A DNA stretch of 64,000 bases from Nocardia coubleae NBRC 108252. Its GTDB lineage: Bacteria; Actinomycetota; Actinomycetes; Mycobacteriales; Mycobacteriaceae. The position numbers were made by a program, and so were the translations under genes. The DNA lies in assembly GCF_001612805.1 (NCBI RefSeq), contig NZ_BDBD01000004.1, positions 62,001 to 126,000 on the forward strand, given 5' to 3'. Positions 1-7,867 of the stretch are shown here, piece after piece (the stretch's first letter is position 1; every line of letters begins with the position of its first letter). The notes beneath the pieces are model-generated. The model did no database searches, was not told where the DNA came from, and saw only the letters and a program-made list of their open reading frames with translations.

Positions 1-2172
1 CTGGCGGAGCACGCCACTGGCGGGCACGCTCAGGGTGATCGCGCTGGGACGCATGTGTTCGGCAGCGGCGACCAAGGTATAGACACCCGACACGACGCCG
101 TGGCACGCGTAGGTACCGTCGCCGCCTGTGACGGCAGCCCCGATCACCTCACCACGCAGGTCGGTCACCGTGACGGTCGCACCCGGCAGAGGCGAACCGT
201 GGTCGGCGGTCCGGACGACACCCGACACCTCACCGGAGCCGACGAGGGTCAGATCCACGCGCTGAGGGCGCCGACCGACAGACACTTCGACCGCTGTCGG
301 CTGATGCCCGGACGCCGACACGATCAGCACATAGCCACCGGCCGTCGGTGCGTTGATCGCATAACCGCCGTCGGCGTCACTGCTCGCCCGCGCGACCTGA
401 CGACCACCCCGATCGATCAAGGTCAGCACCGCACCCGCCAACTCCTGACCGTCCTCGCGGCGGACGCTACCGTCCACCAGTCCGCCACTTGTCGCTTCGG
501 ACAGTACCGGTTCGGCGCCTTCCCCCATCTGCTCTCGGTCCCAGCCCGCATCCGCGAACGCCGCTAGTTCGGCGTCCAGCGGATCGGTCGGATCACCCTG
601 CGACGCGGAATCTTTCGTCTCGGGCTCGGGATCGAGGTCGATCGTGGTACGCAGCGGACGGTTCGGCAGTACGGCGACTGCCAGCAGTGCGACGACCGCC
701 GCACCCGCGGCAATGAGGAAGATCCGCCCGGTCGCGTCACCGTAGGCGGCGCGCACGACAGTGACGATCGGGGCGGGCAGCCCGTGAAGATTCAGGCTGC
801 CACCACCGGAAGAACCGGCAGGCACGCCGAGCTCGGCGAAACCCTTCGCCGACAGCTCGCTCACCCGGGTGGCCAGCACCGAACCCAGCACCGAGACGCC
901 GATCGCGCCGCCGAACGTGCGGAAGAACGCGACGCTGCTGGACGCGGCGCCGATATTGTGCACGCTCACCGTGTTCTGGACGGCCAGCACCAGGTTCTGC
1001 ATCATCATGCCGACGCCGAGCCCGACGATGGCGATGTAGGTGCCGACCAGCCACAGATCGGTGGCGTGATCGATCGTCGAGAGCAGCCCGAACCCGACCA
1101 CCAGCAACCCGCCGCCGATGACGACGAACGACTTCCATTTCCCGAACCGGGTGATCAGCTGTCCCGAACCGGTCGAGGCGACGAGCATGCCGAGGACCAG
1201 GGGGATAGTCAGGACGCCTGCCATCGTCGGCGAGTAGCCGCGCGAGGTCTGGAAGTACTGCCCGAGGAAGGTGGTCGACCCGAACATGCCGACACCGACC
1301 GCTATCGAGGCGATGATGGCCAGACCGGTGGTGCGCTCGGTGACGATCGACAACGGAATGATCGGCGACTTCGCTCGCGATTCGACCAGGACGGTCGCGA
1401 GCAGCAACAGCACACCTGAACCGACATACCAGGCGGATTCGCGGGAGAACCACTCGTAGTAGTTCGCCTTTCCGGCGAACGACACCCAGATGAGCAGCAC
1501 CGACACACCCGCGGTCAGCAGGGCGGCGCCCAACCAGTCGATCGAGACGCCCTCCTTGCGTTCGGTCGGCAACCGCAGCGTCCGCTGCAACAGAACGAGC
1601 GCGATGACCGCCAGGGGCACGCAAACGAAGAAGCACCAGCGCCAGCCGAGCGGACTGTCGACGATGACGCCGCCGAGGATCGGGCCGCCGGACATCGACA
1701 CCGCCATCACGGCGCCCATGTAACCGGAATACCGTCCGCGTTCGCGCGGCGAGACGATGGAGCCGATGATCGCGACCACGAGCGCGGTCAAGCCGCCCAT
1801 GCCGATGCCCTGCACGACGCGCGCCGCCAACAGGATCGGCACGTTGCTCGCGAAGCCCGCGATCACCGAACCGATGACGAAGATGACGATGGCCGACTGG
1901 ACCAGCAGCTTCTTGTTGAACAGATCGGCGAACTTGCCCCAGATCGGGGTCGACGCGGCATTGGCCAGCAGCGCCGTGGTGATGACCCAGGCGTACGCGG
2001 TCTGCGACCCCTCGAGGTCCCCGATGATCGTCGGCAGCGCGGTCGACACGATCGTGGTGCTGAGCAGCGCCGTGAACAGCGCTGCCAGCAGGCCCGTCAT
2101 GGCTTCCAGGACCTGACGATGCGTCATCGGGGCGGGCGCGGGCCCGGTCTGGGCCCCGACTGAATTAGACAT
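1..2172 (-). CDS. DHA2-family MFS drug exporter with C-terminal extracellular repeats (3' end cut by window edge)
   Basis: The frame is open from an ATG at 2172 to the window edge, 724 codons without a stop. The N-terminal ~510 residues are a run of hydrophobic segments typical of 14-helix DHA2 (EmrB/QacA) proton-driven exporters; the first helix carries LSTTIVSTALPTIIGDL, the family's motif region. After a charged linker near residues 515-555 come two beta-rich repeats of about 80 residues (DGSVRREDGQELAGA..., SGVVRTADHGSPLPGA...). They resemble carboxypeptidase regulatory-like/Cna-B folds and should face the outside. The start overlaps the end of the upstream marR gene by 8 bases, so the two are co-transcribed and translationally coupled. 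Substrate unknown. The C terminus lies outside the window. Confidence 0.88.
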   Translation of the reverse strand, partial: MSNSVGAQTGPAPAPMTHRQVLEAMTGLLAALFTALLSTTIVSTALPTIIGDLEGSQTAYAWVITTALLANAASTPIWGKFADLFNKKLLVQSAIVIFVIGSVIAGFASNVPILLAARVVQGIGMGGLTALVVAIIGSIVSPRERGRYSGYMGAVMAVSMSGGPILGGVIVDSPLGWRWCFFVCVPLAVIALVLLQRTLRLPTERKEGVSIDWLGAALLTAGVSVLLIWVSFAGKANYYEWFSRESAWYVGSGVLLLLATVLVESRAKSPIIPLSIVTERTTGLAIIASIAVGVGMFGSTTFLGQYFQTSRGYSPTMAGVLTIPLVLGMLVASTGSGQLITRFGKWKSFVVIGGGLLVVGFGLLSTIDHATDLWLVGTYIAIVGLGVGMMMQNLVLAVQNTVSVHNIGAASSSVAFFRTFGGAIGVSVLGSVLATRVSELSAKGFAELGVPAGSSGGGSLNLHGLPAPIVTVVRAAYGDATGRIFLIAAGAAVVALLAVAVLPNRPLRTTIDLDPEPETKDSASQGDPTDPLDAELAAFADAGWDREQMGEGAEPVLSEATSGGLVDGSVRREDGQELAGAVLTLIDRGGRQVARASSDADGGYAINAPTAGGYVLIVSASGHQPTAVEVSVGRRPQRVDLTLVGSGEVSGVVRTADHGSPLPGATVTVTDLRGEVIGAAVTGGDGTYACHGVVSGVYTLVAAAEHMRPSAITLSVPASGVLRQ

Positions 2173-2656
2173 CCACTTCCTGACTTTCTGACGAAACCGT
2201 TCGGCTTTCCCCGGTGTGGTGCGCGGCGGACGCCAAGGAATCCCTGAGCTTGTGAACAACCGCGGTGGCCTGCTCGGCCTCGCCTTCGGTCCAATCGGCG
2301 AGTGCGTCACGCAACCCCCGTGCCCGTGACTCCCGAACGCGCCACAGCAGATCGCGACCCTTGTCGGTGATGTGAATGAGCGTGGCACGACCGTCGAGTG
2401 GGTCGGCGCGGCGAGCGATATTGCCGGAGTTCACCAGCTCGGCGACGTGCCTGCTCAGCGTCGATTGACTGATGCACAAGTCCGCGGCCAGATCGACCTG
2501 ACGGCACGGTCCCCTGGCATCGAGCGAACCCAGCACGCCCACGCCGCCGGGAAGCAGGTCCCCTTCCTCGGGGTGCGACAACGCGGCGCGGATCGCCCGG
2601 CCCATCAAGAACAGCTCCCTGATCAGGCCCTGCGCCGCATCCGGGGACACCGCCAT
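2165..2656 (-). CDS. MarR-family transcriptional regulator
   Basis: A 163-residue winged-helix repressor. The recognition helix region reads DLCISQSTLSRHVAELV, followed by the wing RRADPLDGRATLIHIT. I chose the ATG at 2656 (MAVSPDAAQG) because upstream in-frame sequence is AT-rich promoter-like DNA rather than coding. It overlaps the exporter gene by 8 bases, the usual arrangement in which a MarR protein represses its own drug-efflux operon. Repeated AACTA/TAGTT half-sites lie just upstream and could be its operators. Ligand unknown. Confidence 0.88.
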   Translation of the reverse strand: MAVSPDAAQGLIRELFLMGRAIRAALSHPEEGDLLPGGVGVLGSLDARGPCRQVDLAADLCISQSTLSRHVAELVNSGNIARRADPLDGRATLIHITDKGRDLLWRVRESRARGLRDALADWTEGEAEQATAVVHKLRDSLASAAHHTGESRTVSSESQEVDV

Positions 2657-2676
2657 AGTCACTCCCAGCACGAGGA

Positions 2677-2725
2677 TAGTTACTTGCAGAACACAACTAT
2701 ATATTTCCTTGTTTGTACTATGCAA
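2677..2725. promoter_or_regulatory. AT-rich promoter region with candidate MarR operators
   Basis: In a window of very high GC this stretch is strikingly AT-rich. It holds TAGTT at 2677-2681 facing AACTA at 2695-2699, and a second partial dyad at 2713-2725 (TTGTACTATGCAA) running into another AACTA. Spacing and position directly upstream of the marR start fit an autoregulatory operator and core promoter. The assignment is inference from position and symmetry. Confidence 0.45.
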
Positions 2726-2823
2726 CTAAGTACCCGACAAGGCACCCGCACCACCGGACACTCGGAGGCCGACGGCCCGGAGTCTGGATTCGGGGCGCGG
2801 AATCGGTGCGAGAGAATGGTCGG

Positions 2824-3732
2824 GTGAGCGAGCACGTCGAGCTGGACTACGCGCTCGATCTGCGGGTATTGCCCGAGGTCGAGTGGCAGGCCGCCGCGTC
2901 CGCACACCGGGAGCGACTCGATCGGCTGGTCGGTCCGTATCTGGAGCGGCGGGCGGCGGGGACCGCGCATCCGGTCATCGATTTCTTGTTCACGTACTAC
3001 GGGAACAAGCCCGCGCAGCTGCGGCGGTGGCATCCGGGGTTCGGGATCGGTTTGCGGGGAGCGCGGGAGTACGCGGGGGCCCGCGGGTATCACCGGGTGG
3101 GCGACGACGTGTTCACGGCCGACCCGGCGTATCTGGTGAAGCGGCGGGAAACGGTGGAGTTCGTCGGGCGGTTGCTGACCGCTACCGCGACGCGTCCCGC
3201 GCAGCTGTCGTGCTTCGGGTTGCACGAGTGGGCGATGGTGTATCGCACCGACGAGGTGCGCCATCAGCAGGTGCCGTTGCGGTTGGGGCATGCGGGGACC
3301 GATGCGGTGGTGGAGTCGATGTCGTTGCGGTGCACGCACTTCGACGCGTTCCGGTTCTTCACCCCGGACGCGGTGGGGCGCAATGCCGAGCCGCTGACCC
3401 GCGCCGATCAGGTGCGGCGGGAGCAGCCGGGCTGTCTGCACGCGAACATGGATTTGTACAAATGGGGTTTCAAACTGGCCCCGCTGATCCCCTCGGATCT
3501 GCTGCTGGATTGTTTCGAACTCGCCTGCACCGCACGGGAACTCGACATGCGCGCCAGTCCATACGATTTGCGCGAATTCGGCTACGAACCGGTCCGCGTC
3601 GAAACCCCTAACGGCCGTGCGGAATACGTGCGCGCCCAAGCCGCCGTCGCCGAATCCGCCGATTTGCTCCGCACACGATTACGCGACGCCTGCACCGAAT
3701 TGTCGGCGACCCTCGAGCAGCTCGCCGCCTAA
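2824..3732 (+). CDS. Conserved actinobacterial protein (often annotated 3-methyladenine DNA glycosylase)
   Basis: 302 residues, starting at GTG 2824. A -10-like GAGAAT ends 6 bases before the GTG and no ribosome binding site is present, so the mRNA is probably leaderless. The protein has a conserved N-terminal block around residue 40-70 (HPVIDFLFTYYG, KPAQLRRWHPG) and no signal peptide or membrane helix. From memory, orthologues in mycobacteria and nocardiae carry the name 3-methyladenine DNA glycosylase, but I cannot see a helix-hairpin-helix or other glycosylase motif, so I would not rely on that function. Its stop codon overlaps the end of the convergent MFS gene. Confidence 0.7.
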   Translation: MSEHVELDYALDLRVLPEVEWQAAASAHRERLDRLVGPYLERRAAGTAHPVIDFLFTYYGNKPAQLRRWHPGFGIGLRGAREYAGARGYHRVGDDVFTADPAYLVKRRETVEFVGRLLTATATRPAQLSCFGLHEWAMVYRTDEVRHQQVPLRLGHAGTDAVVESMSLRCTHFDAFRFFTPDAVGRNAEPLTRADQVRREQPGCLHANMDLYKWGFKLAPLIPSDLLLDCFELACTARELDMRASPYDLREFGYEPVRVETPNGRAEYVRAQAAVAESADLLRTRLRDACTELSATLEQLAA

Positions 3733-4937
3733 CCGCCGCGCCGCAGCACGACAGCGCTCGCACACAGCGCGACCGCCACCGCGACCCACGGCGCACTCCC
3801 CCCGGGCACCAGATCGATCAGCACACCGGTGACCACGGAGCCGATCAGCACACCCACCCCGCCGATGGACGCGAGCAACCCGTAGTACGACCCGAGCCGC
3901 CGCTCACCGGCGATGCGCCCCACCATGTCCCGCGACACCGGCAGCACGATCATCTGCCCGAGCGCCAACAGCAGCACGAACACCGCCGCCGGAATCAGCC
4001 CCGCCACGCCGTGCCACCGGGCGGGCGCGCACACCGCCATCACCAGGAACGCGGTCGCCATCACCAGCAGCCCGACCGGCAGGGCGGCGGCTGAACGCGC
4101 CCGCCGGGTCACCGGTAACTGCGCGACCACCACGAACAGCGACGAGAGCGCGAAGAACCAGCCGAGCGGCGCCTGCGAACCCCACGCCCGCTCCACCTCG
4201 AGCGGCAGCAGCAGATACAGCTGGTTGTAGGCGATCAGCTGCGTGCTCATCGCCACCGCGAACACGAGGAACCGCTTGTTGGCGAGCACTTCCCGCCAGC
4301 CCTCGCGCCAGGTGCTGTGCGCACCGGGTGTGCGGGGCAACCACCGCAGATGCGCGAGCAGGATCACCACGAAGACTCCGGCCGCGACCAGGCACGCCAC
4401 CGCGAAGTCGGCGGCGAGCAGCAGGGCGCCGAGCAGCGGGCCGGTGAACGCCCCCACCTGACCGAATGCCGAGTACAACGCGAACGCCTCGGTGCGTGCC
4501 CGCCCCGCGCTGCCGGCCGCGGTGGCGAGCGCGCTTTCGACGGCGGGCGAGAACAACGCGCCGGCGAACCCGATCAGCACGGTCGCCACCACGATGCCCG
4601 GCACCGAGGTGACCGCCGCCAGGCCGACGAACCCTGTGATGCGGCACAGGCAGCCGGCGACGACCACGGGTCGCACACCCCACCGGTCGGCCAGCGAACC
4701 ACCGACGAAGAACATCCCCTGCTGCGAGAACGTGCGCAATCCGAGCACCGCCCCGACGAACGCCGCGCGCAGCCCGAGATCCTCGGTCAGGTACACCGAC
4801 AGGTACGGCAGCACCATGAAGAAGCCGACGTTGAACGCCAGCTGGGTGAGCACGAGCAATCGCACCGCCGGAGTCGCGGCGACCAGATCACGCGACAGCG
4901 ACCACCGGTCGAGCAGTGGCCGACCCGAACCCGGCAC
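3729..4937 (-). CDS. MFS transporter, last gene of the iron-siderophore operon
   Basis: 402 residues with about 12 membrane helices. The loop motif GGSLADRWGVRPVVVAG near residue 79-95 is the classic MFS motif A. The gene starts (GTG 4937) seven bases after the end of the ABC ATPase gene and shares its direction, so it is probably part of the siderophore uptake operon. In that context it may export a siderophore or recycle it after iron release. That role is inferred only from position; a general drug exporter is the alternative. Confidence 0.8.
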   Translation of the reverse strand: MPGSGRPLLDRWSLSRDLVAATPAVRLLVLTQLAFNVGFFMVLPYLSVYLTEDLGLRAAFVGAVLGLRTFSQQGMFFVGGSLADRWGVRPVVVAGCLCRITGFVGLAAVTSVPGIVVATVLIGFAGALFSPAVESALATAAGSAGRARTEAFALYSAFGQVGAFTGPLLGALLLAADFAVACLVAAGVFVVILLAHLRWLPRTPGAHSTWREGWREVLANKRFLVFAVAMSTQLIAYNQLYLLLPLEVERAWGSQAPLGWFFALSSLFVVVAQLPVTRRARSAAALPVGLLVMATAFLVMAVCAPARWHGVAGLIPAAVFVLLLALGQMIVLPVSRDMVGRIAGERRLGSYYGLLASIGGVGVLIGSVVTGVLIDLVPGGSAPWVAVAVALCASAVVLRRGG

Positions 4938-4943
4938 CGCGGA

Positions 4944-5729
4944 TCAGGGTGCGGGGACCGGGACCGGCCCCGGTTCGAACAGGATGGACAGCCGGCCCTT
5001 CGCCGCGTCGGTGATCACCTCGGCGCGCACGTTGTACACCTCGGCGATCAGATCGGCGGTCAGGACGTCGACCGGCGGACCACCCGCCACGACCCGGCCT
5101 TCCTTCAACACGACCACCGCATCGCAGAACATCGCGGCCAGGTTCAGATCGTGCAGGGCGATCACGCTGGTCACCGGCAGCCGGGTGACCAGGGCGAGCA
5201 ATTCGAGCTGATGGTGGATGTCGAGGTGATTGGTCGGCTCGTCCAGCAGCAGCTCACGCGGTTCCTGCGCCAGCGCCCGCGCGATCTGCACACGCTGCTT
5301 CTCACCACCGGAGAGCCGGTGCCACAGGCGGTCCGCCTTCGCCGTGAGCCCGGTGTGCTCGAGCGCGGCGGCCACCGCGGCTTCGTCGGCGGCGGTGTTG
5401 CCGCCGAACGCGCCGCGATGCGGGATGCGGCCGAGGCGAACCACGTCGGCGACGGTGATGTCGACGTCGGTGTCGGCGTGCTGACTCACCACGGCGACCG
5501 CTCGCGCGATCTGCCTGCGTTTGACGGTGGCGAGGTCGTCACCGTCGAGGGTCACCACGCCCGAGGTCGGCCGCACCACCCCGTTGAGCAGCCGCAACAA
5601 CGAGGACTTCCCGGACCCGTTGGGCCCGAGTAGGCCGACGGTCTCCCCCGGCGACGGAGTGAGACTCACCCCGTCGACGACGAGCGATCCACCCCGGTCC
5701 CAGGTGACGTTCTGCGCGTGCAGCGTCAT
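4944..5729 (-). CDS. ABC transporter ATPase for Fe3+-siderophore uptake
   Basis: 261 residues with a complete ATPase set: Walker [10 protein letters not shown] near residue 36, signature LSGGEKQRVQIARAL near residue 140, Walker B LLLDEPTNHLD, and the switch His in IALHDLNLAAMF. The TNHLDIHHQLELL block is typical of FecE/FhuC-type importers. The start overlaps the stop of the permease gene by four bases (ATGA), so the two subunits are translated together. It powers uptake from the cytoplasmic side. Confidence 0.92.
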   Translation of the reverse strand: MTLHAQNVTWDRGGSLVVDGVSLTPSPGETVGLLGPNGSGKSSLLRLLNGVVRPTSGVVTLDGDDLATVKRRQIARAVAVVSQHADTDVDITVADVVRLGRIPHRGAFGGNTAADEAAVAAALEHTGLTAKADRLWHRLSGGEKQRVQIARALAQEPRELLLDEPTNHLDIHHQLELLALVTRLPVTSVIALHDLNLAAMFCDAVVVLKEGRVVAGGPPVDVLTADLIAEVYNVRAEVITDAAKGRLSILFEPGPVPVPAP

Positions 5730-6784
5730 CGCACACTCCTTCGCCGCGACAGAATGACGATGAACGCGGGCACACCGATCAGGGCCGTCCCCACCCCGAC
5801 GGGCAGCGGGGTCGGCGCGAAGGCCACCCGTGAGATCGCGTCAACCCACACCATGAACACCGCGCCGAGCAGCGCGGTAGCCGGAACCAGCCGGCTGTGA
5901 CGGGGACCGACGAGGAACCGCGCCGCATGCGGCAGGACGAGTCCGACGAACCCGATCGCGCCCGCGACGCTGACCAGGGTCGCGGTGATGAGCGCGGTCA
6001 CGACGAGCAACAGCATGCGTACCTTGGCGACGGCGATGCCGAGCGAGGCGGCCACATCGTCACCGAAGGAGAAGGCGTCGAGCACGTAGGCGAAGTACAG
6101 GCACACCGCCGCGCCCGCCAGCACGACGATCGCGCACAGCGTCACGTCGTCCCAGCGCACCCCTTCGAGCGAGCCGAGCAGCCAGAACATCACGCCGCGT
6201 GTCTCGTCGGAGTCGGCGAACGCGAAGATGACGAAAGAGGTGAGCGCGGAGAACAATTGGGTGCTCGCGACGCCCGCCAGGATCACCCGGTCGTTGCTGC
6301 CGCCGGACATGCGGGCCAGCAGCAGCACCAGCCCGAACGCGACGAGCGAACCGAGGAACGCCCCACCCGACAACCCGAGCGCCGCCCCGCCCACCCCGAG
6401 CACACCGACGATCACCGCGCCGGTCGACGCACCGGAGGAGATACCGAGGACGAACGGGTCCGCCAGCGGATTGCGCAGCAGCGACTGCATGATCACACCG
6501 CAGATGCCGAGCCCGGCACCGCACGCGGCGGCGACCAGGGCACGCGGCAGGCGTTCCTCCCACACGATCGCGTTCTTCGACACCCGCACGGGGACATCGG
6601 TGAGCCCGAGGTGGTTCAGCAGCACGTCGCGCACGTTCACCGGCGAGATGTCGGCCGGGCCGAGGGTGACGGCGATCAGGATCGACACCGCGAGCGCGGC
6701 GAACCCACCGAGAACGATCAGCGTCCAGAGCACCAGGGGACGCTCCCGAACCGGACCGAGGGTGGTGCGTGCCTGCTCGCGCAC
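5726..6784 (-). CDS. FecCD-family iron-siderophore ABC permease
   Basis: 352 residues with about nine to ten hydrophobic segments. Family landmarks are WEERLPRALVAAACGAGLGICG near residue 72-94, MQSLLRNPLADPFVLGISSGAS near 98-120, and GFVGLVLPHAARFLVG near 275-290, where the permease contacts the ATPase. Start GTG 6784 lies five bases from the end of the binding-protein gene. It forms the membrane channel of the siderophore importer with the ATPase downstream. Confidence 0.93.
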   Translation of the reverse strand: MREQARTTLGPVRERPLVLWTLIVLGGFAALAVSILIAVTLGPADISPVNVRDVLLNHLGLTDVPVRVSKNAIVWEERLPRALVAAACGAGLGICGVIMQSLLRNPLADPFVLGISSGASTGAVIVGVLGVGGAALGLSGGAFLGSLVAFGLVLLLARMSGGSNDRVILAGVASTQLFSALTSFVIFAFADSDETRGVMFWLLGSLEGVRWDDVTLCAIVVLAGAAVCLYFAYVLDAFSFGDDVAASLGIAVAKVRMLLLVVTALITATLVSVAGAIGFVGLVLPHAARFLVGPRHSRLVPATALLGAVFMVWVDAISRVAFAPTPLPVGVGTALIGVPAFIVILSRRRSVR

Positions 6785-6789
6785 GGTAC

Positions 6790-7839
6790 TCAGTTGGGCA
6801 CCTTCAGTTCGCGCAGGCCCGCGGCCACCTTCTCCAGGCCGTCGACGGCGCGGATGGAGGGATTCATCTCGGCGCCGTGCAGCGTGATGTAGCGCTCGGC
6901 GCGGACGGCCTCGAGGTCGCGGGTGACGGGATCGGATTCGAGGAAGGCGGTCTTGTCGGCCAGCCGGTCACCGGGGAAACGGTTGCGGAGCAGGTCACCG
7001 AGGACGAGCACGTCGGGGTTGCGGTCGACCAGGGTCTCCCAGCCGACGGCGGGCCAGTCGTCGGTGAGGTCGGCGAACACATTGGTCGCGCCGACCGTGG
7101 TGGCGAGCAGGTTCGCCGAGCCGAGACCGCCCGCGACATAGGGGCTCTTGGTGTCGGCGAACCAGAACGCCATCGACACGTTCGTCTTCGTGATCCCCGA
7201 GACGGCCGCGTCCGCCCGGCTGCGCAGCTCGGCGATGAGCCGGTCGCCGCGGTCGGTGACATCGAAGACCGTCGCCAGCTCACGAATCTCCTGGTATAGC
7301 GAGTCCATGGTCAGCGGGTTGGTTCGCTTGCCGCCGCCGTTGATGCTCACCCCGTTGTCGCAATCGGTGGGCGACAGGTAGGTGTCGATGCCGGTTTCGG
7401 CGAACCGGGCGCGATCGGCGACGCCGCCCTGCTTGAAGTGCCGACCGAACGACGCGGTGACGAAGTCCGGATCGGTGTCGAGGACGACCTCGTAGGTGGG
7501 GGCGTTGTCGGCCAGGCGCGGCACCGACTTGTTCGCCTCGGCCAGGTTGTCGCGCACCGGATCGGTCCAGGACGCGGTGCCGACGACCCGGTCGCCGAGC
7601 CCGAGCGACAGCAGGATCTCGGTGGATCCCTGATCCAGCGACACCACCCGCTGCGGCGGCGCGTCGAGGGTGACGCTGGTACCGCAGTTGTCCAGCGTGA
7701 GCGGATAGCTGGTGCGGCCTTCGCCGCCTGCCGCCGCGCCGGGACCCGCGACCTGCTCGGATTCGCCGCAGGCGACGAGCACGCTCGCCACCGCGGCGGT
7801 GACACAAACCAGACCGATCCGACCCACAGACAATTTCAC
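6790..7839 (-). CDS. Iron-siderophore-binding lipoprotein
   Basis: 349 residues. The signal peptide MKLSVGRIGLVC... ends in a lipobox VLVAC (Cys near residue 24), so the protein is a lipid-anchored binding protein. The mature part has the periplasmic-binding type III pattern: QRVVSLDQGSTEILLSLGLGDRVVG near residues 64-90 and NPDVLVLGD near 265. The GTG start at 7839 lacks a clear ribosome binding site. Instead TAGGCT (7847-7852, read on the minus strand) ends 7 bases before it, pointing to a leaderless transcript. First gene of the four-gene uptake operon, with an iron box overlapping its promoter. Confidence 0.92.
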   Translation of the reverse strand: MKLSVGRIGLVCVTAAVASVLVACGESEQVAGPGAAAGGEGRTSYPLTLDNCGTSVTLDAPPQRVVSLDQGSTEILLSLGLGDRVVGTASWTDPVRDNLAEANKSVPRLADNAPTYEVVLDTDPDFVTASFGRHFKQGGVADRARFAETGIDTYLSPTDCDNGVSINGGGKRTNPLTMDSLYQEIRELATVFDVTDRGDRLIAELRSRADAAVSGITKTNVSMAFWFADTKSPYVAGGLGSANLLATTVGATNVFADLTDDWPAVGWETLVDRNPDVLVLGDLLRNRFPGDRLADKTAFLESDPVTRDLEAVRAERYITLHGAEMNPSIRAVDGLEKVAAGLRELKVPN

Positions 7840-7858
7840 GAAAGGCAGCCTAACCTAA
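7840..7858 (-). promoter_or_regulatory. Probable IdeR/DtxR iron box over the -10 element
   Basis: Read on the minus strand this is TTAGGTTAGGCTGCCTTTC. Its first 12 bases match the actinobacterial IdeR consensus (TTAGGTTAGGCTAACCTAA); the second half is degenerate. It covers the proposed -10 hexamer TAGGCT of the siderophore operon, so bound Fe-IdeR would block transcription when iron is plentiful. Confidence 0.75.
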
Positions 7859-7867
7859 AGTAACTGG

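Noticed and set aside
4944-5729. Antibiotic or heme exporter ATPase
   Set aside because: The adjacent FecCD permease, binding lipoprotein and iron box identify a siderophore importer.
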